A stretch of DNA of 64,000 nt from Parenemella sanctibonifatiensis (lineage in GTDB: Bacteria; Actinomycetota; Actinomycetes; Propionibacteriales; Propionibacteriaceae). Below, piece by piece: positions 34,452 to 42,100 of this stretch. The DNA lies in assembly GCF_002250565.1 (NCBI RefSeq), contig NZ_NMVJ01000006.1:62001-126000 (forward strand), in the 5' to 3' direction. Numbering within the stretch: the first letter of the stretch is position 1; every line of letters starts with the position of its first letter. The translations under genes were made by a program, and so were the position numbers. A model generated the notes under the pieces. It ran no database searches and had not been told where the DNA came from. It saw nothing but the letters and a program-made list of their open reading frames with translations.

Positions 34452-35165
34452 ATGAGCGCCACCAGACCCGAAACCCGCCGGCCTTCTGCCACCTCCGGAC
34501 TTTCCGTGGACTCCCTGCGCGGCCTGCAGGACCTCCGCAACCTTCACGACCTCGCCCGGCCTCGCCGGCTTCGCGCCGACCACGCCCAGCGGGAGCGCAC
34601 CGTCGCCTTCCTCGGCGATGCGTACGCCGCCGGTCAACTCACCGAACCGGAACTGGACGAGCGCGTCACGGCGGCACTGGCGGCCACGTACGTCGACGAC
34701 CTCACTCCGCTGACCGCGGATCTGATCGGTCCGCGCAGTGGGCTGGCGCGGATGACGGGTGCCCACCCGGTCCATCAGCCCTTCATCAGCCAGGAGCGGC
34801 AGTCCTCGCTGGGGAGCCTGGCGCTGGCCCTGACGCACTGGTCGGCGCTGTTCACCTGGCTGGCCGGTCCCGGCTTGGTCTATTTGCTCAGCCCGGTCGG
34901 GTCGCGAGTACGCCGGGGAGCACGGGAAGCGCTCAACTTCCAGATCACCGCGACCTTCATCATGATGGGCCTGACCATGATGGCTGCCGTCCTCGACCTG
35001 CCCTTCGTGCTGGGAGTGGCGGGCTTGGCGTGGGCGATCACCACGATCGTGGGCGGGGTACGGGCCGGACAGGGCGAGGAGTGGGTCAATCCCCTCAAGC
35101 GGCTGACCGGCTGGGAGCTCATCAAGGAGCCCAAGCCCGGCCGCCCGGGATATATCGCTCGATGA
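34452..35165 (+). CDS. DUF1707 and DUF4870 (Tic20-like) membrane protein
   Basis: The 237-residue protein combines an N-terminal DUF1707 domain (about 40-98: RADHAQRERTV, AAGQLTEPELDERVTAA) with a C-terminal DUF4870 domain. The latter has three hydrophobic segments (LTHWSALFTWLAGPGLVYLL, ITATFIMMGLTMMAAVLDL, GVAGLAWAITTIVGGV) and the signature REALNFQI. DUF1707 is an actinobacterial domain often at the start of small membrane or septum-linked proteins. Molecular function is unknown. It lies between the ATPase and ssrA. Confidence 0.85.
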   Translation: MSATRPETRRPSATSGLSVDSLRGLQDLRNLHDLARPRRLRADHAQRERTVAFLGDAYAAGQLTEPELDERVTAALAATYVDDLTPLTADLIGPRSGLARMTGAHPVHQPFISQERQSSLGSLALALTHWSALFTWLAGPGLVYLLSPVGSRVRRGAREALNFQITATFIMMGLTMMAAVLDLPFVLGVAGLAWAITTIVGGVRAGQGEEWVNPLKRLTGWELIKEPKPGRPGYIAR

Positions 35166-35182
35166 CCGGCTGGGGTCTGCGC

Positions 35183-35188
35183 TACACT
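35183..35188 (+). promoter_or_regulatory. Candidate -10 element of ssrA
   Basis: TACACT sits 41 nt before the mature tmRNA 5' end at 35229, consistent with a short 5' leader removed by RNase P. No good -35 is seen at the standard distance. Confidence 0.45.
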
Positions 35189-35228
35189 GGTCCCTTGCCG
35201 CGGCTCAGGTCTCGGTGACAACTCAACA

Positions 35229-35595
35229 GGGGGTGACTGGTTTCGACTTGGGGCGGTAGTTCCAGGGGAAGCGGGTCGAGGATCCAAGGTCAACTCGTGA
35301 TGCTCCTTGGAAACCAATAAGTGCCGATGCAAAGCGCACTGACTTCGCTCTTGCTGCCTGAGCAGTAACCGAAGGGTCAGACCGGGCGAGCCTCCGTCCC
35401 GGACCCTGGCCTCATCAAGGAGGCTCGCTGCTGATTGCCTGTTCCCGGCGGTCAGTGGGACTTGAGGGGAACTGGGTCCGTCTGCAACCTGCCGATAGGA
35501 GTGCAGGGACCGAGTAAAACGACGTAATCGGCTGCACCCGGAGAAGTCCTGGTTCACCCTTCGAGGACGCGGGTTCGAATCCCGCCACCTCCACC
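35229..35595 (+). ncRNA. ssrA: Transfer-messenger RNA (tmRNA)
   Basis: The 5' end GGGGGTG pairs with CACCTCC (35586-35592) to form an alanine-type acceptor stem with a G3-U pair, and the T-loop arm (GGGTTCGAATCCC) precedes it. The tag reading frame starts at GCC 35323 and ends TGA 35359-35361, giving ADAKRTDFALAA. The upstream context CAATAAGT matches the mycobacterial resume site. A strong hairpin follows. It works with SmpB to free stalled ribosomes and tag the products for proteolysis. The CCA end is not completely encoded. Confidence 0.96.
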
Positions 35596-35606
35596 CCTGT
35601 GTAGAG

Positions 35607-35638
35607 CAGCGGCCCGGATCATCGGATCCGGGCCGCTG
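35607..35638 (+). terminator. Terminator of ssrA
   Basis: A perfect 14-bp stem (35607-35620 with 35625-35638) with loop ATCG follows the tmRNA by 11 nt; the tail is GTTGCG rather than a full T-run. Confidence 0.85.
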
Positions 35639-35739
35639 TTGCGTTCGGAGCCGAGCACGGGGGCGGCGGACGACGCGCCGGGTGCTGCCGCCCGGGCCAC
35701 CTTGGCCAGGTCTGAGCGAGGCCGTGACACGATGGGGGC

Positions 35740-36303
35740 GTGTTGAGCAGCACTCCTGTCCTGCCCGGTCGGCTGTTGGTGGCCACGACCGAGCTCAGCA
35801 GCGGGTACTTCAAGCGCAGCGTGGTGCTGATGCTCGACCACGATGACAGCGGCAGCCTGGGCGTGGTCATCAATCGGATCTCGGCGCTCCCGCTGCAGAC
35901 GGTGCTGCCGGATTGGGCAGCGACGGTCGGCCCGCCGGGGTTCATGTTCGACGGCGGCCCGGTCTCCACCACCGGCGCGATCTGCTTGGCGCGCCTGACG
36001 GGTGAGGACGAACCGCCGGGGTGGCGGCGCGTCTACGGTGAGATGGGACTACTTCACCTCGACACGCCGGTCGAGTTGGTCGATGGTGCTTTCGGGCGGC
36101 TGCGGGTCTTCGCAGGGTACGCCGGTTGGGGTGCTGGCCAGTTGGAGGATGAGCTGGCCGCCGACAAGTGGGCGGTGGTGTCCGGAACCAGCCAGGACCC
36201 CTTCACCGACGACCCCGACGGCCTGTGGCGAGCAGTGTTGCGCCGACAGCGCAACGTGTTGGCGATGATGGCGACCTGGACCGAGGACCCCGACCAGAAC
36301 TGA
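35740..36303 (+). CDS. YqgE/AlgH family protein (DUF179)
   Basis: The 187-residue protein matches the UPF0301/AlgH family: PGRLLVATTELSSGYFKRSVVLMLDHD at the start (in two strands), a LGVVINR segment, FDGGPV, and the GYAGWGAGQLEDEL motif. The family is widespread and linked to diverse regulatory phenotypes, but its biochemical function is unresolved. GTG 35740 is preceded by a G-run (35734-35738). It lies just upstream of the YbaB-like gene and may be unrelated to it. Confidence 0.9.
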   Translation: MLSSTPVLPGRLLVATTELSSGYFKRSVVLMLDHDDSGSLGVVINRISALPLQTVLPDWAATVGPPGFMFDGGPVSTTGAICLARLTGEDEPPGWRRVYGEMGLLHLDTPVELVDGAFGRLRVFAGYAGWGAGQLEDELAADKWAVVSGTSQDPFTDDPDGLWRAVLRRQRNVLAMMATWTEDPDQN

Positions 36304-36382
36304 CCCACGTGCGTGGCAAGATCGTGCGCGTGATCGCGAGTGGTGCACTGACCCCGACACAGCCACGGAGGTGTTCGGTTCG

Positions 36383-37216
36383 ATGATGGGACGCGAGGAG
36401 CAGGTGTCTGACGATCTGGACCCGATGTCAACGGCCGGCTACGACGAACCCGCCGAGTCCACCGCTGAGGGGGACGATTCGGAGCCCGATGTCGACGACC
36501 CGACCGCGATCGTGGCCGACGAGGTCGGCGAGGTCGGCGAGGTCGATCCCGACCCTGATGAGGACGAGGATGATCCGTTTGCGCCGGTCTTCGGTGAGCC
36601 CGAGGAGGACGAGGCCGACGAGGGGCTGTGGGACGAGAGTGGAGCGATTCGGATCGTGCTGCAGGAGGGTCGCCTGACTGAGGTCTTCGTGCGGAATCGG
36701 TGGCGCAAGCGATTGGGCTCGGCGAGCAAGTTTCCCAAGACCTTCCTGCGGCTGATGCGCTTCCACCAGACCTCCGTCCCGGCTGGGCCCGCTACGGCGG
36801 AGGGACTGCCGGAGTTCGAGGATCTGGCGCCCGGGATCATGCTCAATCGAGAGAGTCTGGGACGACTTCAGGAGCGCTTGAACAAGAATCGGGACGAGAT
36901 GGAGCGGCTGAACCAGCTCAATCCCTCCGAGATCGAGCCCGATCGGATCGTGGGTGAACCGGCCACCGGGCAGAATGCTGGTGGGCACGTGAAGGTGAGG
37001 CTCGATCCGCAGGGCAACACCGAGGAGATCGAGTGCAGCTCCACGTGGCTGGAAAAGGTTCGGACAGAGGAGTTGTGCGAAGCGATCATGGCAGCGCACC
37101 GACAGGCGTACGCGCGACACCAGCCGCCGACCGTTGAGCCAGGTGCCTACACGAAGCTGTCCTGGGAGGCAGCGGCGGTCCAGCATCAAATCCTGCAACT
37201 GATGAAGCGACTCTGA
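36383..37216 (+). CDS. Acidic protein with YbaB-like folds, first gene of T7SS-like trio
   Basis: The 277-residue protein has a very acidic N-terminus (about 15-90, Asp/Glu-rich) and then two segments resembling the YbaB/EbfC fold. The first is IRIVLQEGRLTEVFVRNRWR (about 95-115). The second, from about 210, starts HVKVRLDPQGNTEEIECS and ends with helix LCEAIMAAHRQAYAR. YbaB-like proteins recur in ESX and WXG100 gene neighbourhoods. GGAGGTG (36367-36373) fits ATG 36383. It ends 17 bp before the glycine-rich gene. The YbaB relationship is inferred from pattern, not proven. Confidence 0.68.
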   Translation: MMGREEQVSDDLDPMSTAGYDEPAESTAEGDDSEPDVDDPTAIVADEVGEVGEVDPDPDEDEDDPFAPVFGEPEEDEADEGLWDESGAIRIVLQEGRLTEVFVRNRWRKRLGSASKFPKTFLRLMRFHQTSVPAGPATAEGLPEFEDLAPGIMLNRESLGRLQERLNKNRDEMERLNQLNPSEIEPDRIVGEPATGQNAGGHVKVRLDPQGNTEEIECSSTWLEKVRTEELCEAIMAAHRQAYARHQPPTVEPGAYTKLSWEAAAVQHQILQLMKRL

Positions 37217-37233
37217 GCGAGGTAGTGGAGAAC

Positions 37234-38664
37234 ATGAACCAGGGACCGATTCGCGAGCCGAAGCGCGCAGCGCTGTCCGGCTACGAGGGCATCGACCACC
37301 GTGACGATGCTCTCGAAGACCTCGAGATGTATGAGGTGCTGGTGAACCCCCATGAGGGTGGTGGCAGCAGCTCGGGTGGTCGCGGTGGCGGCATGATGAT
37401 GCCGCCCATGATGGGCATGGGCGGTGGCGGCATGGGCCGCGCCGGCGGCGCCGGAGCAGGTGCTGGTGGCATGGGCTCGGCCGGTTTGGGCGGCGGTGGC
37501 ATGGGCGGCACCGGTGCGGCAGGTCTGGGCGGACGTCCGATCGGTGTTGGCGGCGGCGCTGGCATGGGCGGTCCCGGCGCGGGCGGCGGTATTGGTGCGG
37601 GCCCGGGCGCTGGCGGCATCGGCGGCGGTGCTGGTGGTATCGGTGGCGGTGCTGGTGGCCTCGGCGCCGGTGGCGTCGGCGGTCTCGGCGGTGGTCCGAT
37701 TGGGGCCGGTGGCGGTGGTACGTTCGCCGCCGGTAGTGACCCGCGTAGCGACCCCAACCATCCGGACTACGACCCGAGGTATGACCCGAATCATCCCGAT
37801 TACGAGGGCCCGGACTTCGGCGGCGGTGACCGGCCGAAGATCGAGGATCCGTTCCCCGGCGGTGGCGGTGACGGCCCCGGCATGGACGACTACCCCGAGT
37901 TCCCGGGCGGCGGCGGTGGCAGCAACCCCGGCGGTCCCGGCGGTAACCCCGGCGGCCCTGGGTACCCCGGCCCCGGCGGGCCTGGTGACGGACCCGGGAT
38001 CGATCCCGGCGACTACCCCGAGTTCCCTGGTGGTGGCGGCGGCGGTGGCAGCAACCCCGGCGGTCCCGGCGGCAACCCCGGCGGCCCTGGGTACCCCGGC
38101 CCCGGCGGGCCTGGTGACGGACCCGGGATCGATCCCGGCGACTACCCCGAGTTCCCTGGTGGTGGTGGCGGCATCGGCGACCTGCCCGGTGGTGGTGGCA
38201 TCGGCGGTGGTGGCGGTGTCGGCACCCCCGGTGGCGGTGGCGGCGGCATCGGTGGCGGTGGCGGCGGCATCGGTGGCGGTGGCGGCGGCATCGGTGGCGG
38301 TGGCGGCGGCACCGGCGGTGGTGGCGGTGTCGGCACCGGTGGCGGTGGCGGTGGCGGTGGCCACGACAACCTCAACCCCGACGACCTGATGGCCGACGCC
38401 GAGCACTGGAAGGATCTCCAGAAGATCCTCAAGAAGGTGCCCGACCACTCCCACTACATGACCGACACCGAAGGCGAGGTGTTCGGGCTGCTGGAGTTGG
38501 GTAGCTCCTACACCGGCCTGACCGACTTCCTCGACCAGCGCGGCGTGGAGGGCGTTGACCAGTTCAAGGAGATGGCGACCTCGTTGGAGAAGGCAGCGCA
38601 GGCGTACACCACTACCGAACAGAACAACACTGACCTCGCTGGCAGCCAGGACACCGGCGCCTGA
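37234..38664 (+). CDS. Glycine-rich protein with C-terminal ESX-like helical domain (YxxxE)
   Basis: The 476-residue protein has a short N-terminus of about 40 residues. A glycine-rich region of about 340 residues follows, first Gly-Ala/Met-rich, then with DPNHPDY repeats, Pro-Gly repeats and G6-I repeats. The C-terminal helical domain of about 95 residues contains DLMADAEHWKDLQKILKKV and ends AQAYTTTEQNNTDLAG. The YTTTE fits the YxxxD/E type VII secretion signal placed after a helix pair, as in EspC/PE-type substrates. This is a mirror image of PE_PGRS order. GTG 37225 is an alternative start. It is followed closely by the WXG100-like gene. Confidence 0.7.
   Translation: MNQGPIREPKRAALSGYEGIDHRDDALEDLEMYEVLVNPHEGGGSSSGGRGGGMMMPPMMGMGGGGMGRAGGAGAGAGGMGSAGLGGGGMGGTGAAGLGGRPIGVGGGAGMGGPGAGGGIGAGPGAGGIGGGAGGIGGGAGGLGAGGVGGLGGGPIGAGGGGTFAAGSDPRSDPNHPDYDPRYDPNHPDYEGPDFGGGDRPKIEDPFPGGGGDGPGMDDYPEFPGGGGGSNPGGPGGNPGGPGYPGPGGPGDGPGIDPGDYPEFPGGGGGGGSNPGGPGGNPGGPGYPGPGGPGDGPGIDPGDYPEFPGGGGGIGDLPGGGGIGGGGGVGTPGGGGGGIGGGGGGIGGGGGGIGGGGGGTGGGGGVGTGGGGGGGGHDNLNPDDLMADAEHWKDLQKILKKVPDHSHYMTDTEGEVFGLLELGSSYTGLTDFLDQRGVEGVDQFKEMATSLEKAAQAYTTTEQNNTDLAGSQDTGA
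37921..38160 (+). repeat. Tandem duplication inside the glycine-rich gene
   Basis: The segment beginning AGCAACCCCGGCGGTCCC at 37921 recurs at 38050, an offset of 129 bp (43 codons). The first about 110 bp of the two copies are nearly identical (GGTAAC versus GGCAAC is one difference). This indicates a recent in-frame duplication. Confidence 0.9.
38230..38313 (+). repeat. 21-bp repeat coding G6-I, four copies
   Basis: Units of seven codons (six Gly, one Ile, the last with Thr) run in tandem at 38230, 38251, 38272 and 38293. They are a likely site of slippage and length variation. Confidence 0.88.
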
Positions 38665-38693
38665 GGCGCGACGACAAAGCAAAGGACTGTTTG

Positions 38694-39581
38694 ATGAGCA
38701 GGAAGATTGCCGGAGAGATCGAGTCGCTGCTGTCGTCGTGGTCGGCGTACGAAGCCACGACGCAGGCCGAGATCACCGCGCTGGAGACCAACCGGGCGGC
38801 CATCGAGGCGGCGGGGTACGACGTCGACAGCGCGAAGACGACGCTGACGACCCGCCGCACCACCGCGCTGGCGAAGCTGGGCGACCCGGGCGGTCGCGGC
38901 TACGGCTCCACGGTGTTCGGACAGTGGCAGGCCTTCAACGATCACAAGTCACAGACCGAGGCCATGCAGTCACACAGCGACGGCTGGGACGACCTCCTCA
39001 AGGAGGTCGCCGATCTGGATGCCAAGGTCCAGCAGAGCAAGGCCAAGGACGGTGGCTGGTCCAGCGCCTCCGCCGAGGCCTTCTATGGCCAGTTGCCCGT
39101 CCAGGCTCAGGCCGTCATGGATGCCAAGACGATCATGACCGGCCTCAAGCAGGGCATGCAGAACGCTTCCACCTTGCACGAGTCGATCTTCAGCAACCTC
39201 CACGGCCTGGTGCAGCAGTACGTGAATCATTACAACCAGATGGGTTGTACCGCCTTCGTCGCGACCAATCCCTCCACCTGGGGCAAGGCCATTTCGTGGG
39301 GCGCCACCAACTTCGGGCCGTTGGTCTCGGCGATGGAGAAGCTCTATCAGGGTGACGGCTCCTGGCGACCGGGCAACAACCAGATCGCCACGGGCTTCGA
39401 GAACAACACCAGCTCCTTCTACACCGAGGGGAACTGGCCGATCTCGGCCAACCCCAATGTCAACCCGGAGCAGCAGGCCAGCAACCAGGCCTCGAGTGCC
39501 GCGAACATGGCCAACCCCAACGCCGGGGGCCCGGGTCCGCAGGACTCCGACGGCATGGCAGGTGACGCCAAGAAGAAGTGA
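38694..39581 (+). CDS. WXG100-like protein, third gene of the T7SS-like trio
   Basis: The 295-residue, mostly helical protein contains GGWSSASAEAFYGQL at about 122-136, the bend of WXG100 proteins with WSS in place of WxG. Long helices lie on both sides: an N-terminal coiled coil (about 5-60) and AKTIMTGLKQGMQNAS to LVQQYVNHY (about 145-185). The C-terminal third is Asn/Gln/Pro-rich. No signal peptide is present, fitting type VII export. AAAGGA lies 7 nt upstream of ATG 38694. A terminator follows at 39593. No FtsK/SpoIIIE-type EccC or other ESX component is in the window. Confidence 0.7.
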   Translation: MSRKIAGEIESLLSSWSAYEATTQAEITALETNRAAIEAAGYDVDSAKTTLTTRRTTALAKLGDPGGRGYGSTVFGQWQAFNDHKSQTEAMQSHSDGWDDLLKEVADLDAKVQQSKAKDGGWSSASAEAFYGQLPVQAQAVMDAKTIMTGLKQGMQNASTLHESIFSNLHGLVQQYVNHYNQMGCTAFVATNPSTWGKAISWGATNFGPLVSAMEKLYQGDGSWRPGNNQIATGFENNTSSFYTEGNWPISANPNVNPEQQASNQASSAANMANPNAGGPGPQDSDGMAGDAKKK

Positions 39582-39592
39582 TCCACCACTGG

Positions 39593-39624
39593 CCGTGCCC
39601 GTACCCTCGTGGGTGCGGGCACGG
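39593..39624. terminator. Bidirectional stem-loop between convergent operons
   Basis: A 14-bp stem (39593-39606 with 39611-39624, one G-U pair) with loop TCGT follows the WXG100-like gene by 11 nt and precedes the end of the DUF58 gene, so it can serve both strands. Confidence 0.8.
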
Positions 39625-39642
39625 AGTGTTTCTGGGCCTGCC

Positions 39643-40935
39643 TCAGAGCAGTCCTTGGCGCTTGAGTGCGAGGTAGTGGTCGGCCACGGCGGGCGCGAAC
39701 TCCTCGGGGTCGGCTGACACCACGGTGATCCCCGCGCGCTGCAGCAGCACGGAGGTGTCGCGGGAGCGGGCCAGGTCGTATTCGGCGGCTGCTGCGGCGT
39801 ACGCCTGGGAGCTGTCCTCGTCTCCCTTGCGCAGTTCGACAACTCGGGGATCGGTCACTGAGGCGATGACCACCCGGTGCCGTCGCAGCAGCGGTCCGAC
39901 GACCGGCAGTAGGCCCTCCTCGATCACGGCCGGATCGAGGGCAGTGAAGAACACCACCAGCGACCGCGGCGACACCCTCGCCATGATCTCCGACACCAGC
40001 ATCCGGTGGTCGGCCTCGGCCAGCACCGCATCAACTGGTGCCATGGCCTCCACGAACCGGTTCAGCACCACGCTGGCCGGATGTCGCAGTTCACTGGCGC
40101 GTACGTCGCGATCACCGATCAACAGATCCACCCGGTCGCCGGCGCGCGAGGCCAACGCCGTGAGCAACAGGGCAGCGTCCATGGCGTGATCCAGCCGCGG
40201 TTGGTCCCCGACCCGAGCTGCCCCCGTACGCCCGGAGTCCAGCACCACCAGAACGTGCCGGTCCCGCTCGGGACGCCAGGTCTTGACCACGACCGTGGTG
40301 GACCGGGCGGTGCCGCGCCAATCAATGGCGCGGACGTCGTCGCCGGGAACGTACTCCCGCAGACTGTCGAATTCAGTGCCCTCACCGCGGTGCAGCACGC
40401 GTGAGCGACCATCCAACTCGCGCAGCTGCTTGATCCGGCTCGGCAGGTGCTTGCGGGCTTCAAAAGGAGGCAGCGCGCGTACGGTCCACGGCGCATCGAG
40501 CTTGCGTTCCCGCCCGGCCAGGCGCAGCGGGCCCAGATGCCGCACCACGACGGGGCCGGCATGGCGGTCGCCTCGTCGGGTGGGGTGCACCGTGGTGGTG
40601 TGGCTGCGGCGTTGTCGACCAGGAATCGTGACGGTGAAGACGTTCTGGCTGGCGCCGGCCGAAGGCAGCCAGGCATCACGCACCCGCAACCGCGCGGTGC
40701 GGGAGCCGAAGTTGCTGAGTGTGAGGGTGGTCTGGGTTCGATCGCCGAGCCGCACCCGATCCTCGCCGCCGCGTTCCGCGACGATGCGCTTCGGGCTCGG
40801 GGCGAGGGCGACGTCGACCAGCACCGCCAGCAGCCACAACCCGGCCACCGCCCAGCCGACCACGGCCTGGCCCGAGACCACGGTCAGCAGGATGGGCACC
40901 AGCGTGAGGACGGCCCCCAACCGGGTCAACAGCAT
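39643..40935 (-). CDS. DUF58 domain protein (vWA-like), partner of MoxR
   Basis: The 430-residue protein starts with two membrane helices (about 5-45). A beta-rich region follows, then the DUF58 core with EGTEFDSLREYVPGDDVRAIDWRGTARS, and a vWA-like domain containing VLVVLDSGRTG as a partial MIDAS. DUF58 proteins are encoded beside MoxR AAA+ ATPases and are thought to assist assembly or metal-dependent folding of partners. ATG 40935 lies 4 nt after the moxR stop. It is the last gene of the five-gene operon. Confidence 0.9.
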   Translation of the reverse strand: MLLTRLGAVLTLVPILLTVVSGQAVVGWAVAGLWLLAVLVDVALAPSPKRIVAERGGEDRVRLGDRTQTTLTLSNFGSRTARLRVRDAWLPSAGASQNVFTVTIPGRQRRSHTTTVHPTRRGDRHAGPVVVRHLGPLRLAGRERKLDAPWTVRALPPFEARKHLPSRIKQLRELDGRSRVLHRGEGTEFDSLREYVPGDDVRAIDWRGTARSTTVVVKTWRPERDRHVLVVLDSGRTGAARVGDQPRLDHAMDAALLLTALASRAGDRVDLLIGDRDVRASELRHPASVVLNRFVEAMAPVDAVLAEADHRMLVSEIMARVSPRSLVVFFTALDPAVIEEGLLPVVGPLLRRHRVVIASVTDPRVVELRKGDEDSSQAYAAAAAEYDLARSRDTSVLLQRAGITVVSADPEEFAPAVADHYLALKRQGLL

Positions 40936-40939
40936 GCCG

Positions 40940-42100
40940 TCACCGCGGCACCGGGACAGTCGCGAGCACCGACTCCAGCACGGAGTCGGCCGTGGCACCG
41001 TCGAGCTCTGCCTCGGGACGCAACGCCACCCGGTGTCGCAGCACCGGGAAGGCGAGCGCTTTCACGTCGTCAGGACCGACATAGTCGCGGCCCTGCAACC
41101 AGGCCCACGCCCGGGTGGTCGCCAGCAGTGCAGTGGCACCACGCGGCGACACGCCCAACTGCAGCGAGGGGGACTCCCGGGTGGCGCGGACCACATCGAC
41201 GATGTACCCCAACACCGCCGGAGTGACGCGTACCCGGGCCGCTTCGGTGCGCGCGGCGCTCAGGTCGGCCGGGGTCGCGACCTCGGTGACCCCCGCGGTG
41301 CTGAGGTCGCGCGGGTCGAAACCGTGGGCGTGCCGATTCAGCACCTCGATCTCGGCGTCACGGGCCGGCAGGTCGATGCGTACCTTCATCAGGAACCGGT
41401 CCAGCTGGGCCTCCGGCAGGGGATAGGTGCCCTCGAACTCGACAGGATTCTGGGTGGCGGCGACGATGAACGGGTCCGGCAACGGCAGCGATTCGCCCTC
41501 CACCGTGACGGTCCGTTCCTCCATGGATTCCAGCAGCGCGGCCTGGGTCTTGGGTGGGGTGCGGTTGATCTCGTCGGCCAGCAGCAGATTGGTGAAGACC
41601 GGACCCTCTCGGAAGGCGAAGTCACCAGTGCGGGAGTCATAGATCTGGGAGCCGGTGATGTCACCGGGCATCAGGTCAGGGGTGAACTGGACCCGCTTGG
41701 TCTCCACCGACAGCGCCCGGGCGAAGGCCCGCACCATCAGCGTCTTCGCCGTGCCCGGGACCCCCTCCAGCAGGATGTGGCCGCGCGCAATCAGACACAG
41801 CACGATCGCGGTGACGGCTGATTCCTGACCGACCACCACCTTGCCGACCTCGTGCCGCAAGGCGTTCAAGGAGGCCCGAGGGCCCCGGGCATCGCCGGGC
41901 GGGGCGGGGACGGCGGTGCCGAGCTCGGGGGACGGCTGGGGCGACCGGTCGTAGGCGGGCGGCCTGCCCTGGTCGAAAGTGCCCTTGCCGAAGCTGGGCT
42001 GGCCGACATTGGGCTGGCCGTAGTCGGGCTGGCCGGTTGCCGGCTGGTGCCCGGACGGGGGCTGTCCTGGTGCCGGGTGCTGCTCGTGCGGGTCGGTCAC
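40940..42100 (-). CDS. moxR: MoxR-family AAA+ ATPase
   Basis: The 386-residue protein has a Pro/Gln/Gly-rich N-terminal tail (about 1-65) ahead of a MoxR AAA+ core. The core has Walker A EGVPGTAKT, Walker B LLADEINRTPPKTQ, sensor 1 VAATQNPVEFEGTYPLPEAQLDRF, and a C-terminal lid with SPRGATALL. MoxR ATPases act as chaperones with DUF58/vWA proteins. The GTG start overlaps the DUF4350 gene end by 4 bp. The disordered tail is unusual for the family and may mediate contacts. Confidence 0.93.
   Translation of the reverse strand: MTDPHEQHPAPGQPPSGHQPATGQPDYGQPNVGQPSFGKGTFDQGRPPAYDRSPQPSPELGTAVPAPPGDARGPRASLNALRHEVGKVVVGQESAVTAIVLCLIARGHILLEGVPGTAKTLMVRAFARALSVETKRVQFTPDLMPGDITGSQIYDSRTGDFAFREGPVFTNLLLADEINRTPPKTQAALLESMEERTVTVEGESLPLPDPFIVAATQNPVEFEGTYPLPEAQLDRFLMKVRIDLPARDAEIEVLNRHAHGFDPRDLSTAGVTEVATPADLSAARTEAARVRVTPAVLGYIVDVVRATRESPSLQLGVSPRGATALLATTRAWAWLQGRDYVGPDDVKALAFPVLRHRVALRPEAELDGATADSVLESVLATVPVPR

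Noticed and set aside
31558-34455. 965-residue open frame antisense to the P2A ATPase
   Set aside because: The sense frame has all P-type ATPase motifs; the antisense product is His/Gly/Arg-rich without domains.
37186-38682. Ala/Thr-rich open frame antisense to the glycine-rich gene
   Set aside because: Its repeats are the reverse complement of the Gly codons; no start signal or independent feature supports it.
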